Source of the DNA: Hamiltosporidium tvaerminnensis
Taxonomy: Eukaryota > Microsporidia > Dubosqiidae
Length of the DNA: 64,000 nucleotides
Assembly: GCA_022605425.2 (NCBI GenBank)
Contig: JAKIMF020000007.1
Span: forward strand, 248,001-312,000
Direction: 5' to 3'
How positions within the stretch are numbered: position 1 is the first letter of the stretch; the number at the start of each line of letters is the position of its first letter. Below, piece by piece: positions 13,101 to 22,599 of this stretch. The notes below the pieces were generated by a model that saw nothing but the letters and a program-made list of their open reading frames with translations, had not been told where the DNA came from and made no database searches. Both the position numbers and the translations under genes were made by a program.

Positions 13101-13551
13101 TACAAATACAATCAATCAATTCTTTGTGAAAAATGATTTTTTAAAATATAAATTAATTGATTGTGTTATTGGGTTATATTATAAAATTATAAAAAATGAT
13201 ATAAATAGGGGTGTTATATGCTTAATGAATTATTTTAAGTGTTATTTACCTTTTACATTACTAATTGGTTTTATATATCTTAAAAGGTATTTAATAAGAG
13301 TTAAAAAAAGAAATGATTTTTATTTTTTTGTTAAATTGTATTTAGTGTGTTGTTTGATTGGAAATAAGTATTGGGAGGATAGTTGTGGTGGTAATTGTAA
13401 TGAGTGTAGTGTATGGGGATTTGAGGTGGAGGATATTAATATGTTGGAGAAGCATGTTTTAAATACTCTTGGGTATGATTTAGAGATATCTAGTGAAGAG
13501 ATAGAGAGTGTTATATATTATGAGAGAATATGTGAAGGGGGTAGTATATAG
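10192..13551 (+). CDS. Repeat-expanded protein ending in a PHO80/Pcl-like cyclin box
   Basis: A 1119-codon frame. Residues ~25-110 are Gly/Ser-rich, then a TSKD tandem repeat. Residues ~180-345 are built from (S/T)IDKS, SMSKDKS and similar units. Residues ~365-695 carry about 26 copies of a 10-14-residue unit ending in KDEGLKY. Residues ~780-975 are Asn/Thr-rich repeats. Only the last ~145 residues look globular. There IGFIYLKRYL, FFVKLYLVCCLIGNKYWED, then VEDINMLEKHVLNTLGYDL follow the cyclin-box pattern of PHO80/Pcl-type cyclins: helix with L.Y..R, helix with K..D, and LN.LE...L..L.F. Such cyclins bind and activate a CDK; here that is inference. The KDEGLKY repeats are nearly identical at DNA level, so the expansion is recent and the frame is maintained. 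The ATG at 10192 opens the frame. Whether the repeat part is translated, and whether the cyclin box still functions, is unknown. Confidence 0.75.
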   Translation: MEIKMDKQINRQVFYNKTTSCNKYIRYTRSGESGSGMCGGSSMCGESMCGESGCGESYSSSNISISKDTSKDTSKDTSKNTSKDTSKDTSKDTSKNTSKDTSKDTSTNTSNTYTPTYTNNNNNNNTYNNIITCNTSVCSKRYKLPVIETKSIKDNLKMYNNTKYKEIDLYNNKRGVSRSVCDRVSKSMSKDKSMGDRVSKSLSKDNTKSMSKDKSMGDRVSNTMGDRVSNTMSKNKDKNKDNTMCRNKDKSITNTIDNNKDNPIDKRSTYTSDNPIDKSITYTITNTIDKSICNTIDNYRDKSITNTIDKNKDKSITYTIDKSICNTIDNYRDKSINNSKDSLKCKMYVNEFEMKGEELYYNKGYYSSSYEDEGLKYNSSYKDEGLKYSSSYITSKDEGLKYNSSSSYKDEGLKYNSSYKDEGLKYNSSSSYKDEGLKYNSSSSYKDEGLKYNSSSSYKDEGLKYNSSSSYKDEGLKYNSSSSYKDEGLKYSSSYKDEGLKYNSSSSYKDEGLKYNSSSYYKDEGLKYSSSYKDEGLKYNSSSSYKDEGLKYNSSSSYKDEGLKYNSSSSYKDEGLKYSSSYKDEGLKYNSSSSYKDEGLKYNSSSSYKDEGLKYNSSSSYKDEGLKYNSSSSYKDEGLKYSSSYKDEGLKYNSSSSYKDEGLKYNSSSSYKDEGLKYNSSYITSKDEGLKYNSSYYISSSYISSNSIKYNYLSTTDTSNKDTNTNNKYSNNKYSSNKDIIPRYLNSSSDSYKDSCGSSFCSEQDYNYFMHKNNFELNRFYFYANSSSRDSINRDSINRDSINRDSINKKSININTINKKSINNNPIYKKSINNYYNDNTINNNTLINNPINKKSINNYYNDNELCNSGYKNNNLYDRNNLYDRNNNCKNLLKKNNTYNNTNTNTNTNVNTTYNNTNTYTTNTYTTNTYTNTNTNNKINTTNTNTNTNTNNKINTYTTNTNTYTNNKINTTNTINQFFVKNDFLKYKLIDCVIGLYYKIIKNDINRGVICLMNYFKCYLPFTLLIGFIYLKRYLIRVKKRNDFYFFVKLYLVCCLIGNKYWEDSCGGNCNECSVWGFEVEDINMLEKHVLNTLGYDLEISSEEIESVIYYERICEGGSI
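11290..12275 (+). repeat. 39/33-bp coding minisatellite inside the cyclin gene
   Basis: About 26 units ending in AAGGATGAGGGTCTTAAGTA, mostly 39 bp (NSSSSYKDEGLKY) with interspersed 33-bp units (SSSYKDEGLKY). All unit lengths are multiples of three. The short units use TCTTACAAGGATGAAGG, unlike the long ones. They recur every three to five units, indicating higher-order duplication of blocks. Confidence 0.93.
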
Positions 13552-13820
13552 ATTTAGAGTTTATGTATTTAGAGTGTTTGGTTGTTATATAGATAGAATG
13601 TTATATATTATGAGAGAATATGTGAAGGGGGTAGTATATAGATTTAGAGTTTATGTATTTAGAGTGTTATTTATTACAATAGATTTAGAGTGTGTTATTT
13701 ATTACAATAGATTTAGAGTGTTATTTATTACAATAGATTTAGAGTGTTATATATTACAATAGATTTAGAGTGTTATTTATTACAATAGATTTAGAGTGTG
13801 TTATTTATTACAATATATTT
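13505..13820 (+). repeat. 90-bp-offset duplication of the cyclin gene 3' end, then 26-28-bp tandem repeat
   Basis: The sequence TTATATATTATGAGAGAATA with the stop codon and about 50 following bases (from 13511) recurs at 13601, an offset of exactly 90 bp, so the last codons and the stop are duplicated downstream. From about 13663 there are five to six copies of TTATTTATTACAATAGATTT plus AGAGTG. The 84-codon frame 13508-13762 across it is an artefact of the duplication. Confidence 0.88.
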
Positions 13821-14120
13821 ATTTATTAAGAAGATAGAGTGTGTTATAATAGGGTTATAATAGAGTTTTTTATTATGAAGATAGAGTGTTTTATTTATTA
13901 TATAGATTTAGAGTGTTAATATAGAATTATAATAGAATTATTGGTCTATTGTAATAGAGTTGTAAGTCTATGATAATAGAGTATATGAGTGTTATATTTA
14001 TTTTTGGAAGAAAATTGTTTTTAGAATTTATTTAAAGTTTGTATTTTGTACTGTTTTATAATTTTAAATAAACAAAGTATTTATTTAAAATATTTTCTTA
14101 TGATTTTTGTACTTTTTTGT
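13821..14120. other. Short AT-rich spacer between two repeat arrays
   Basis: Contains a few diverged AATAGAGTT-type units at its start and nothing coding. Confidence 0.5.
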
Positions 14121-14127
14121 AATTTTT

Positions 14128-15694
14128 AAGTGTTTAATTAAGTAAGTATTTGTTTAACTGATCTTAGATTAGTAAAGTAATTATGAGTTTTAAAGAGTAT
14201 TTAAGTGTTTAATTAAGTAAGTATTTGTTTAACTGATCTTAGATTAGTAAAGTAATTATGAGTTTTAAAGAGTATTTAAGTGTTTAATTAAGTAAGTATT
14301 TGTTTAACTGATCTTAGATTAGTAAAGTAATTATGAGTTTTAAAGAGTATTTAAGTGTTTAATTAAGTAAGTATTTGTTTAACTGATCTTAGATTAGTAA
14401 AGTAATTATGAGTTTTAAAGAGTATTTAAGTGTTTAATTAAGTAAGTATTTGTTTAACTGATCTTAGATTAGTAAAGTAATTATGAGTTTTAAAGAGTAT
14501 TTAAGTGTTTAATTAAGTAAGTATTTGTTTAACTGATCTTAGATTAGTAAAGTAATTATGAGTTTTAAAGAGTATTTAAGTGTTTAATTAAGTAAGTATT
14601 TGTTTAACTGATCTTAGATTAGCAAAGTAATTATGAGTTTTAAAGAGTATTTAAGTGTTTAATTAAGTAAGTATTTGTTTAACTGATCTTAGATTAGTAA
14701 AGTAATTATGAGTTTTAAAGAGTATTTAAGTGTTTAATTAAGTAAGTATTTGTTTAACTGATCTTACATTAGTAAAGTAATTATGAGTTTTAAAGAGTAT
14801 TTAAGTGTTTAATTAAGTAAGTAGTTGTTTAACTGATCTTAGATTAGCAAAGTAATTATGAGTTTTAAAGAGTATTTAAGTGTTTAATTAAGTAAGTATT
14901 TGTTTAACTGATCTTAGATTAGCAAAGTAATTATGAGTTTTAAAGAGTATTTAAGTGTTTAATTAAGTAAGTATTTGTTTAACTGATCTTAGATTAGTAA
15001 AGTAATTATGAGTTTTAAAGAGTATTTAAGTGTTTAATTAAGTAAGTATTTGTTTAACTGATCTTACATTAGTAAAGTAATTATGAGTTTTAAAGAGTAT
15101 TTAAGTGTTTAATTAAGTAAGTATTTGTTTAACTGATCTTAGATTAGTAAAGTAATTATGAGTTTTAAAGAGTATTTAAGTGTTTAATTAAGTAAGTATT
15201 TGTTTAACTGATCTTAGATTAGTAAAGTAATTATGAGTTTTAAAGAGTATTTAAGTGTTTAATTAAGTAAGTATTTGTTTAACTGATCTTAGATTAGTAA
15301 AGTAATTATGAGTTTTAAAGAGTATTTAAGTGTTTAATTAAGTAAGTATTTGTTTAACTGATCTTAGATTAGTAAAGTAATTATGAGTTTTAAAGAGTAT
15401 TTAAGTGTTTAATTAAGTAAGTATTTGTTTAACTGATCTTAGATTAGTAAAGTAATTATGAGTTTTAAAGAGTATTTAAGTGTTTAATTAAGTAAGTATT
15501 TGTTTAACTGATCTTAGATTAGTAAAGTAATTATGAGTTTTAAAGAGTATTTAAGTGTTTAATTAAGTAAGTATTTGTTTAACTGATCTTAGATTAGTAA
15601 AGTAATTATGAGTTTTAAAGAGTATTTAAGTGTTTAATTAAGTAAGTATTTGTTTAACTGATCTTAGATTAGTAAAGTAATTATGAGTTTTAAA
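14128..15694 (+). repeat. 75-bp minisatellite, 21 copies
   Basis: Units start with AAGTGTTTAATTAAGTAAGT and end with ATGAGTTTTAAAGAGTATTT. Unit starts fall exactly every 75 bp from 14128 to 15628. Copies are almost identical. Shared single-base variants (CTTACATTAG in the units begun at 14728 and 15028; ATTAGCAAAG in several; GTAGTTG once at about 14821) show block duplication. There are no variable spacers, so it is not a CRISPR array. The unit has stops in its frames, so it is non-coding despite a length divisible by three. Confidence 0.97.
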
Positions 15695-16539
15695 TTGTAT
15701 TTATTCTTAATTTTTATATAAAATTCCATGATTAACAATGTATTGTTTAAAACACAGATTTGGTGACGAAAATAAAATTATTTGATTTTTTTGATGTTTT
15801 TTAAATTATTTGCGTAAAAAAGTGATTAAAATTGAAAAAAAATACTATTTTTAGACTAATTAATGAGGGAAATGTAAAATTATGTTTTTTATATGAATTA
15901 TTCTGTTAATTTTAAACTAATTAATGATAAATTTAGAATAATGTTTTTTATATGAATTTTAATTATTGTTTATGAGCTTTTGGTATGCTATATATTATCC
16001 TGATAGTAGATTAACATTAGATTTATATTGACTTTATATCTTTTGGTTGAAGATTTTGTAAACTAATTGGTGTTTGAAGACTTAAAGGATGTGTGGTACT
16101 GTCTTGATCAATGATGTAATATATAACAAATAAAATGAGATTTATTTTATTTGAGACACTAAAAAAAAAACACTTTAATTCACTTATAAAACTACTTTTA
16201 AATTTTATATTTTCCTATCTATCCACACCGAATAATACAAGAAGACTGGGAATGTAAGTACTTTTATATAAATAAATGTCTTTATCTTGACATTTTCCTA
16301 ATACTTCATGCAATAGATATTGTGTTACAAACTGTTATATGTGGCAAGTTTGATTTTTTTTTACGATTATGTGTTTGTTTTAACATAGATTAGAATAATA
16401 GTTAGTCTATTTTAAGAAATCATACCTTTTAAATTAATTTGGCTTTGGAAATTCGAAACAAATCTCTTATAGAATATAACGATTTTGTTTAAAAGTGTTT
16501 ACATATTTCTAATCCATTTCTATATAAATATATCATGTT
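15695..16539. other. AT-rich intergenic stretch, no gene seen
   Basis: No gene, RNA or repeat recognised after the minisatellite ends. Confidence 0.5.
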
Positions 16540-16930
16540 TGTAAAAATTTTGGCTTTTATTTATACTCTGATCTTAGTTTTTATCTAAAATTTGTTTCAC
16601 ATTTAAGCTTATATTTTTACAAAATTTTTATTTTAGTGTCTGGTATAGTCATGACTAAGCATTTTTTCACAGTACATTACTGTAGTTTATAAATTCTTGT
16701 AATACTTAATTAGAATGTTTTTTGTTTAATTTGACATTTTTATCTTTTGTTTAGAAATATAAACGAGTTGAGGTACTTTAATTTATTTTTCATCTTTATA
16801 AACTCTAATTTATATTTTATAACTAACCAAATATTATTTTCTAGCATTATATAACTTTGAATGAAGTTTTACGTTTTTCTATTTCGTTAAATGAAAAGTT
16901 ATAATAAACTTTTCTTGTATTGCAATCACT
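16540..16930 (-). mobile_element. Decayed internal LINE fragment
   Basis: Aligns by eye to the minus-strand LINE copy near 58.35-58.76 kb. Two anchors are GCATTTTTTCACA at about 16657 and GCATTATATAACTTTGAAT at about 16844. They lie about 186 bp apart here and about 195 bp apart in the better copy. It covers the region between the zinc knuckle and the connector of the LINE protein. No frame survives. Confidence 0.6.
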
Positions 16931-18280
16931 TCTGTGTTTTATTTTAATTTACACGGAAATATAGATTTTCATGCAAAGGGGCAAATTTTTTTTATAAAAA
17001 ACATGCAAAATTGAAATGACTAAATAAAATATTATTAAGGAAACAAATCTAAATATATAATCGAGAAATATCACGATGATGAAGGTTAAGTAGCCTGAAA
17101 TATTTAATCGGGGCAGAAAATATAAGAAACTATAATAGTGGTCTATTCAAGAATATTATACTTAGGATTTTATAAATCTTAAACAAACAATATTAGTATG
17201 CAGAATTAGAACATAAAACACCTAGAAAAATTTTATTGATACAATAAATATTTGCATTAACTATTTTAACCATCTTTATATATTAAAGTACTTCCTTGGA
17301 TTGACATTAATTGCATATTTTTTCACTTTTATTTCTTTTAATTTTTAAAGTAAGATTGATGAAATATATTTCTTAGAAATTCTTTTAAGCTATTAGCACA
17401 TAAAAAATTGTAGGATAGAATTTAAGCCTTTTGTTGTTAAACGTGCCAATTATTAATATCTTCAAAAATATTTCCCTGAAACAATTATTTGCTTAATAAG
17501 TTAATAAAATTTTATGCCTGTTTACAGTTACAAATTTTCTATAAAAATTACTAGAATTTATACATCAAAAGAGTTAGCAAATCCAACATATTATTAAAAA
17601 ATCATGTTTTCTCTGACCAGCGAGACGTTTCACATGAATAAATGTTTACGGAAATATGACAGAATAGAATATAAAAACCGATCTTAAAATGAACAAATAA
17701 AGAGAAATTCCGAGCTAAAGGATAGGGAAAATTTTATACAGGTAGATTAGAAGAGGAAATTTTAGGGATTTAAAAACCGTTTTTTATTAGAAATTGCTAC
17801 AAAGCGACCAAAAATGCAAATATGAAATACAAAAATAAATACAATGCAATAGTCTAGGTGAAATTTAAAACCAAATAAAAAGATAATGAAATTATAGCCC
17901 AGCGAATTTAGTTTAAGAAAAAAATCTATTTTATTTATATTTTTTTGTTGAATGTAAAATTAAGTTTTTTTTACGAGCTTAAAATTTAGATAAAGAGACA
18001 AGACCACTAAATAATCAAATAACAAAACAAGGTTAACATAACGTTCCAAAGTAAAAATACGTATGATAGAATTAATGATTTGAAATATCTAAAAAAAATA
18101 TGCAAAGTTTAATATGTAACAATATTGGTAGGTATGATTTAAAACATTATGCAAAAGTATTTTACAAGTAGATTTCAAACAACTGTAGCACATTCAATTC
18201 TTATTCATTTCTAATTTCTTAACTAAATATTTTTTAATATTTTGATACCCATAAATGGATGAAGTATGAATTAAAATAGG
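16931..18280. other. AT-rich intergenic stretch, no gene seen
   Basis: No supported gene. Its last bases, just upstream of 18318, are in frame with the exonuclease and may encode a few more N-terminal residues, but no ATG is present there. Confidence 0.5.
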
Positions 18281-18317
18281 AAATATTACTTCCTTAACTG
18301 TTGAACAATTACAAAAA

Positions 18318-19515
18318 ATGTTTCTTTGGATGTATGCAGAAGGTAAAAAGCCATCGTTTGTTACTTCATTAAATAAACAGAAATTGAAATCAGCAAATAT
18401 ATTTTTTATTGACGAAAAAATTGAAATAAAAATTATCAAAAAAAAATTTAAATTACGTAATACTGCTTATATGCAAGAAAAATTCGATATAAATACACTT
18501 ATACGCACACTTTTTAGAAAAATAGAACGAAATGCAAAACCTGACATTTCCTTAATAACAGAAACAGAAGTAGAAAAATTTTGTATTAAAAATATTAGCA
18601 AAATTTATGTTGAAGACTCTACATTTGTAAAAAATAGTGAATCAGTAGAAGATATTTCTACAGTAGAAAACCTTTCCAAGAATAAAAATCTTCTAAAACA
18701 AAATGAAATCAAAAATGAATACAAAATTGATAATAAAATTTTAATTCTTACAGATGAATCCGAGAATCTTAAATTAGAAGAATATTTATTACTAAATAAG
18801 GAATTTACAATATTTACAGATTATATTAATAATTTTATTGTTTCAATAGACTGTGAAATGATAAAAACCACATATGGGAAAGAAGTTGGTAGAGTCAGTA
18901 TATTAGATAATCAATGCAATGTATTATATGATAAAATAATTAAACCAGAAGCTGAAATAATGGATTATTTAACAGAGTATAGTGGTTTAGATAAGGATAG
19001 TTTTGAACATGCAGTTTCTTTTTTATGAAATGAAAAATGATTTGAAAAAAATTATTGGAAAAAATACAATAATTTTAGGACATTCGTTATTTAATGATTT
19101 AAATGTTTTGAAGATTTATCATGATAGATTAATAGATACTTCTCATTTATATAAAACCAAAGATAATTACAAAACATCTTTAAAGAATCTTTCTAAAAAA
19201 TATCTAAATAAAGAAATTCAATCAAACAGTCATTGCTCTATTGAAGATGCAAAAGTATGCTTAGAATTATTAGCTCTTAAAATAAATGAACTGAAAGATC
19301 TTGTAGAGAATGATTCTGCAAATATTAATTATAATACACAAATTAATATTATAAGTATTTTTGAAATATCAAAGTATATTGAAAAGAGAACTATAAACAT
19401 TGTAAAGTGCTCTTATAAAGATTTAGATGTCTTGGATTGTGACATTTCAAAGAAGAATGATTGTATTTTTATGTTTTTCACGCAAGGAAATTCACACGTT
19501 GTTTGTTGCTATTAA
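18318..19515 (+). CDS. REX-type DEDDh RNA 3'-5' exonuclease, split by a one-base frameshift
   Basis: Two frames overlap at 19003-19028 and together give a full exonuclease. Frame one (236 codons) has an N-terminal region with LWMYAEGKKPSF, as in Rex proteins, a variable linker, and Exo I FIVSIDCEM (Asp178, Glu180). Frame two carries Exo II GHSLFNDLNVL and Exo III HCSIEDAKVCLEL, so all DEDDh residues are present. REX enzymes trim 3' ends of nuclear RNAs such as 5S rRNA, tRNA and snRNA. The break falls at a run of six T near 19018-19023; one T fewer would join the frames. No ATG precedes 18318 in frame, although about a dozen plausible residues do (the stretch reading LTVEQLQK), so the N-terminus is uncertain. 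A sequencing slip, a recent pseudogene or recoding are all possible; intact motifs downstream favour a slip or a very recent loss. Confidence 0.85.
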
Positions 19516-20899
19516 TAATATAAATTTTCTATGCCTTGGAATAAATTAGATTGAAATTGGGAGGACTTTGAGAAAATATTAAAAGCTTTTTGTAAAATCT
19601 CAATATCTAAATACTTTTGGTGCTTTTATATTACGCGTTCTATTTTTTCTTACTCTATATATGTCTTTCTTATTTTATTTGGCATTTCTATAGTTAATAT
19701 TTGATATTAATATTAACCTTCATTTATCATGCAATTTTTTGATACACAATTTTATAAATTTAAAGAGAGGAATTTTACCCACGCTTTTTTCAGATTTGTG
19801 CACAGATGTAATAATATATTAGATTTTAACTTGCTTTATTGCTCTTAAATTCATCGCAGATAATTCCTTAGTTATCGTCTCTATTTTATTTATTTAAAAC
19901 CTTATTCTAAAGAAAATGAATGACCTCACTGATTCTATGTGTATTGTCGACCGTATGTAGGTATTATTTTAACGTGTATTTTAAACTTATAAGGCAGTTT
20001 CGGAGTATTTCGTTTCTAGATTTGACAGTGTTATATAGAAAAATTTTAAACTTTACGAAGTAAAATAACTTCGTATTAACTCGTTTACCTGAAAAAATGT
20101 AAAATTTAACTCATTATGGAATCTTAGAATGGAAATAATTTGAGGAAAATTTTATCCAAAAACAGAGTTTGGGTTGCATACAATTAAAAATATCAGCGTT
20201 TGATTTTAAATGCTTTCATTGTTTTGTTTGTGTAAAAACCCAATAGTCAAAAGGCTTCCAAACGTGCAATATTTTAATCGAACAGCTAATAAGAATTTCT
20301 TATTATATTTTAAGGGATGAATTACGCACACTATCGCCATATTATAGCAAAAATCTATATTCAAAGTTTGTGTCTTTAAAATTTAAAAAAATGCATAAAA
20401 AAATATTTAAAACCGTAATATATCAAGAAACGGAAGCCATGAGCCATTGTGACTTATAAAAAAAGGATGATCTAATGCTTGTAAAGGAATATATAGCTGA
20501 GGAATTTTCATATGGAATTCAGAAATATTTCATAAATATTCCTGTCTAATTATAACCTTTTATAATTTGTAATAATAGGAAGTCAATCTATAGGTCTAGT
20601 GTGGTTTTATTCCACGCAAATTTCACCAGTGGTTTTCATACCAATTATAACCACTCATGACAGCAATTTGTTTGGATATGTTTTTTCTCCTTCTACCCAA
20701 TTTGCCAAATCGATAATATTAAATGAATTATTAGGAAAATTGAAAACATTACCAAACAAAAAAATTGTTTTGAAAATTTAAAGCACACAAGATATAGATT
20801 TTTCTAGAAAAATAATGGATCTTGTCTTATAAAAAATTAAATTTACTTGCCAAAGCTGTAATTTTAAGCCATTGCTTACATCCAGGCACAATGATATGA
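19516..20899. other. Intergenic stretch with one unassigned 60-codon frame
   Basis: Mostly AT-rich and non-coding. A 60-codon plus-strand frame at 20599-20781 and stop-riddled sequence around it have somewhat higher complexity. They may belong to the decayed transposase that follows, but I cannot assign them. Confidence 0.4.
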
Positions 20900-21400
20900 T
20901 CTAAGACGCCAATAAATGAGAATGTTACTTAAAAGAAGATATAGGAGCATCATATTTGTCGATTAATGCCGTTTGGATTGATTGAAAATATTCACTGCAA
21001 ATAATTTCGTTTCCCTAGAACATGATATAAACTTTAAAATATTATTGAGTTCGAAAAGAACCGGAAGCGATATTTAATAATAAGTAATCGAATTCCATAT
21101 GAAATTACTCAGAAAAGACTACTATCGAGAAAAGGTCATATATACTAGAATCAACACGGCTTTTTCTTTTATTTGTTTCGAACTATTAAATATTTTAATC
21201 ACAATCAAATTTTTATTTTTCAACTGGATAATGTTCCATTACCATATAACAGACAAATAACAGATTTATAAGAGCGATTGGCGAATAACTCATACCTACT
21301 ATTTTCTTTAAAACAAATCTCCTTTGTTAAACTTTTGATGAACGCTCAAGGTAGAACAGTATATTTTATTTAAAAAAATATTTTTACCTTACAAAACGAA
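20900..21400 (+). pseudogene. Decayed IS630-like DDE transposase remnant
   Basis: Around 21219-21320 the plus strand reads FQLDNVPLPYNRQITDL, a stop, then ERLANNSYLLF, and shortly after in another frame SPLLN. This is the arrangement seen in IS630/Tc1-type transposases, where the second catalytic Asp sits in a DN.P.H motif followed by SPFLNP.EN with the catalytic Glu. Here the His of the motif is gone and the Glu region is out of frame and stopped. No terminal inverted repeats were found. It differs clearly from the element at 23.85-25.21 kb, so it would be a second, older IS630-type lineage. Confidence 0.4.
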
Positions 21401-21992
21401 TTCGGTACAATATTTATCTCTAATAAAATTGTCTAAAATAGTTTCCACTTTATTTTATAGAAGTTTGAATGTTTTAAAAAACAGTGTACTTGTGTCTTAT
21501 ATCAATAATTTTTCCTAAAAATATATTCGTAAATGTAATTTTTTAACTTTAGGCTATTGTTTTAATTATCTTTTGTTTCTAACCTTATACCTCATCCATA
21601 AATTTTCAAGGATGTTTGCAGAAATACCTGATTCCGATACAAAATTTGTTCAATGATTCACATAACCATAAGAGAAATCTAGATTATTCTATAATATTGA
21701 TGGATATAAACAGTTTTCAAAGTAGTGTACTGTATTCTAATTGAAACAAACTCATAAAAAGCATTATTTAAAATATTCAACTTTCCATTTCGAAAAATTT
21801 GTATATAAACTTCTTTGTTGATCTCTAAATAATTCCAAACATTCATTGCTGACCAATAAGACCACCTCGACAATACTTTCTGTTGCTTATAAATGTTTCT
21901 TTTATTTTAAATATTTAACAATTTCCTAATATTTTCAAAAGAATAGAAGTAATTGTTTTATATAGAAACACTAGTCACTAATCGACTCTACT
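21401..21992. other. AT-rich intergenic stretch, no gene seen
   Basis: A 64-codon minus-strand frame (21679-21873) has no recognisable motif and is not called. Confidence 0.5.
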
Positions 21993-22315
21993 ATGATTGC
22001 GTATAAAAAAATTTCATTGGTTTTCGGCATCATATGTATATTAAACTGCGAATCTTTAAATCATATAAATTATACCATGAATTTGAAATTTGTATTTTTG
22101 CTTGGTGTAGAAGATATTCCGTATATTTCATTCACAAACAAACAGCGGAAACGAATCGTATCGGAAAAAGAAATGAATCATGTATAATTCGATTGCAAAC
22201 AACATGAATTTACCAAATCGAGTTGTTCGGATAGAAAATGCACACCATATGTCACTGAACTTCTTTATTTGCATTTGAGAGATTTTGATAAATAGCTCTT
22301 GCCGTTAACAAGTAT
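21993..22315 (+). pseudogene. Possible remnant of a small secreted-protein gene
   Basis: An ATG frame starts MIAYKKISLVFGIICILNC, a plausible signal peptide. It runs 64 codons to a TAA at 22185-22187 and continues in the same frame for about 42 further codons with Cys-containing sequence (FDC, SSCSDRKC) to a TAG. One in-frame nonsense codon would therefore split a ~107-residue secreted protein. I do not recognise the family; the evidence is composition and the hydrophobic N-terminus only. Confidence 0.3.
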
Positions 22316-22599
22316 CATATGAATAGAGAATTAAATTACTTTTTAGTTAAAAAATCTTTATGTGAATTGCAAGTAGTTATATCATATATATTACTTGATT
22401 TGATTGAAATTCGCTGTGTATGCGTAAAAATAGTAACTTTTTTTCTCCGGACTTCATCGATAGTCCGATTAAATCACATATGAAATTTTATCATCAAAAT
22501 ATAACATCTAGAGTTAGAGTTTTGTTTAAATTCCGATTAAATATTATATTGGTATTACTAGTTCTCATGGCTCAAGAGTTTTTATAAAAATTTGATTAT

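Noticed and set aside
12862-13119. 85-codon Cys/Ile/Ser minus-strand frame
   Set aside because: Antisense shadow of the Asn/Thr repeat region of the cyclin gene.
14128-15694. CRISPR array
   Set aside because: 75-bp units are directly abutting and identical, with no variable spacers and no cas genes; eukaryotic context.
18194-18439. 81-codon minus-strand frame
   Set aside because: Overlaps the start of the REX exonuclease in antisense and shows no motif.
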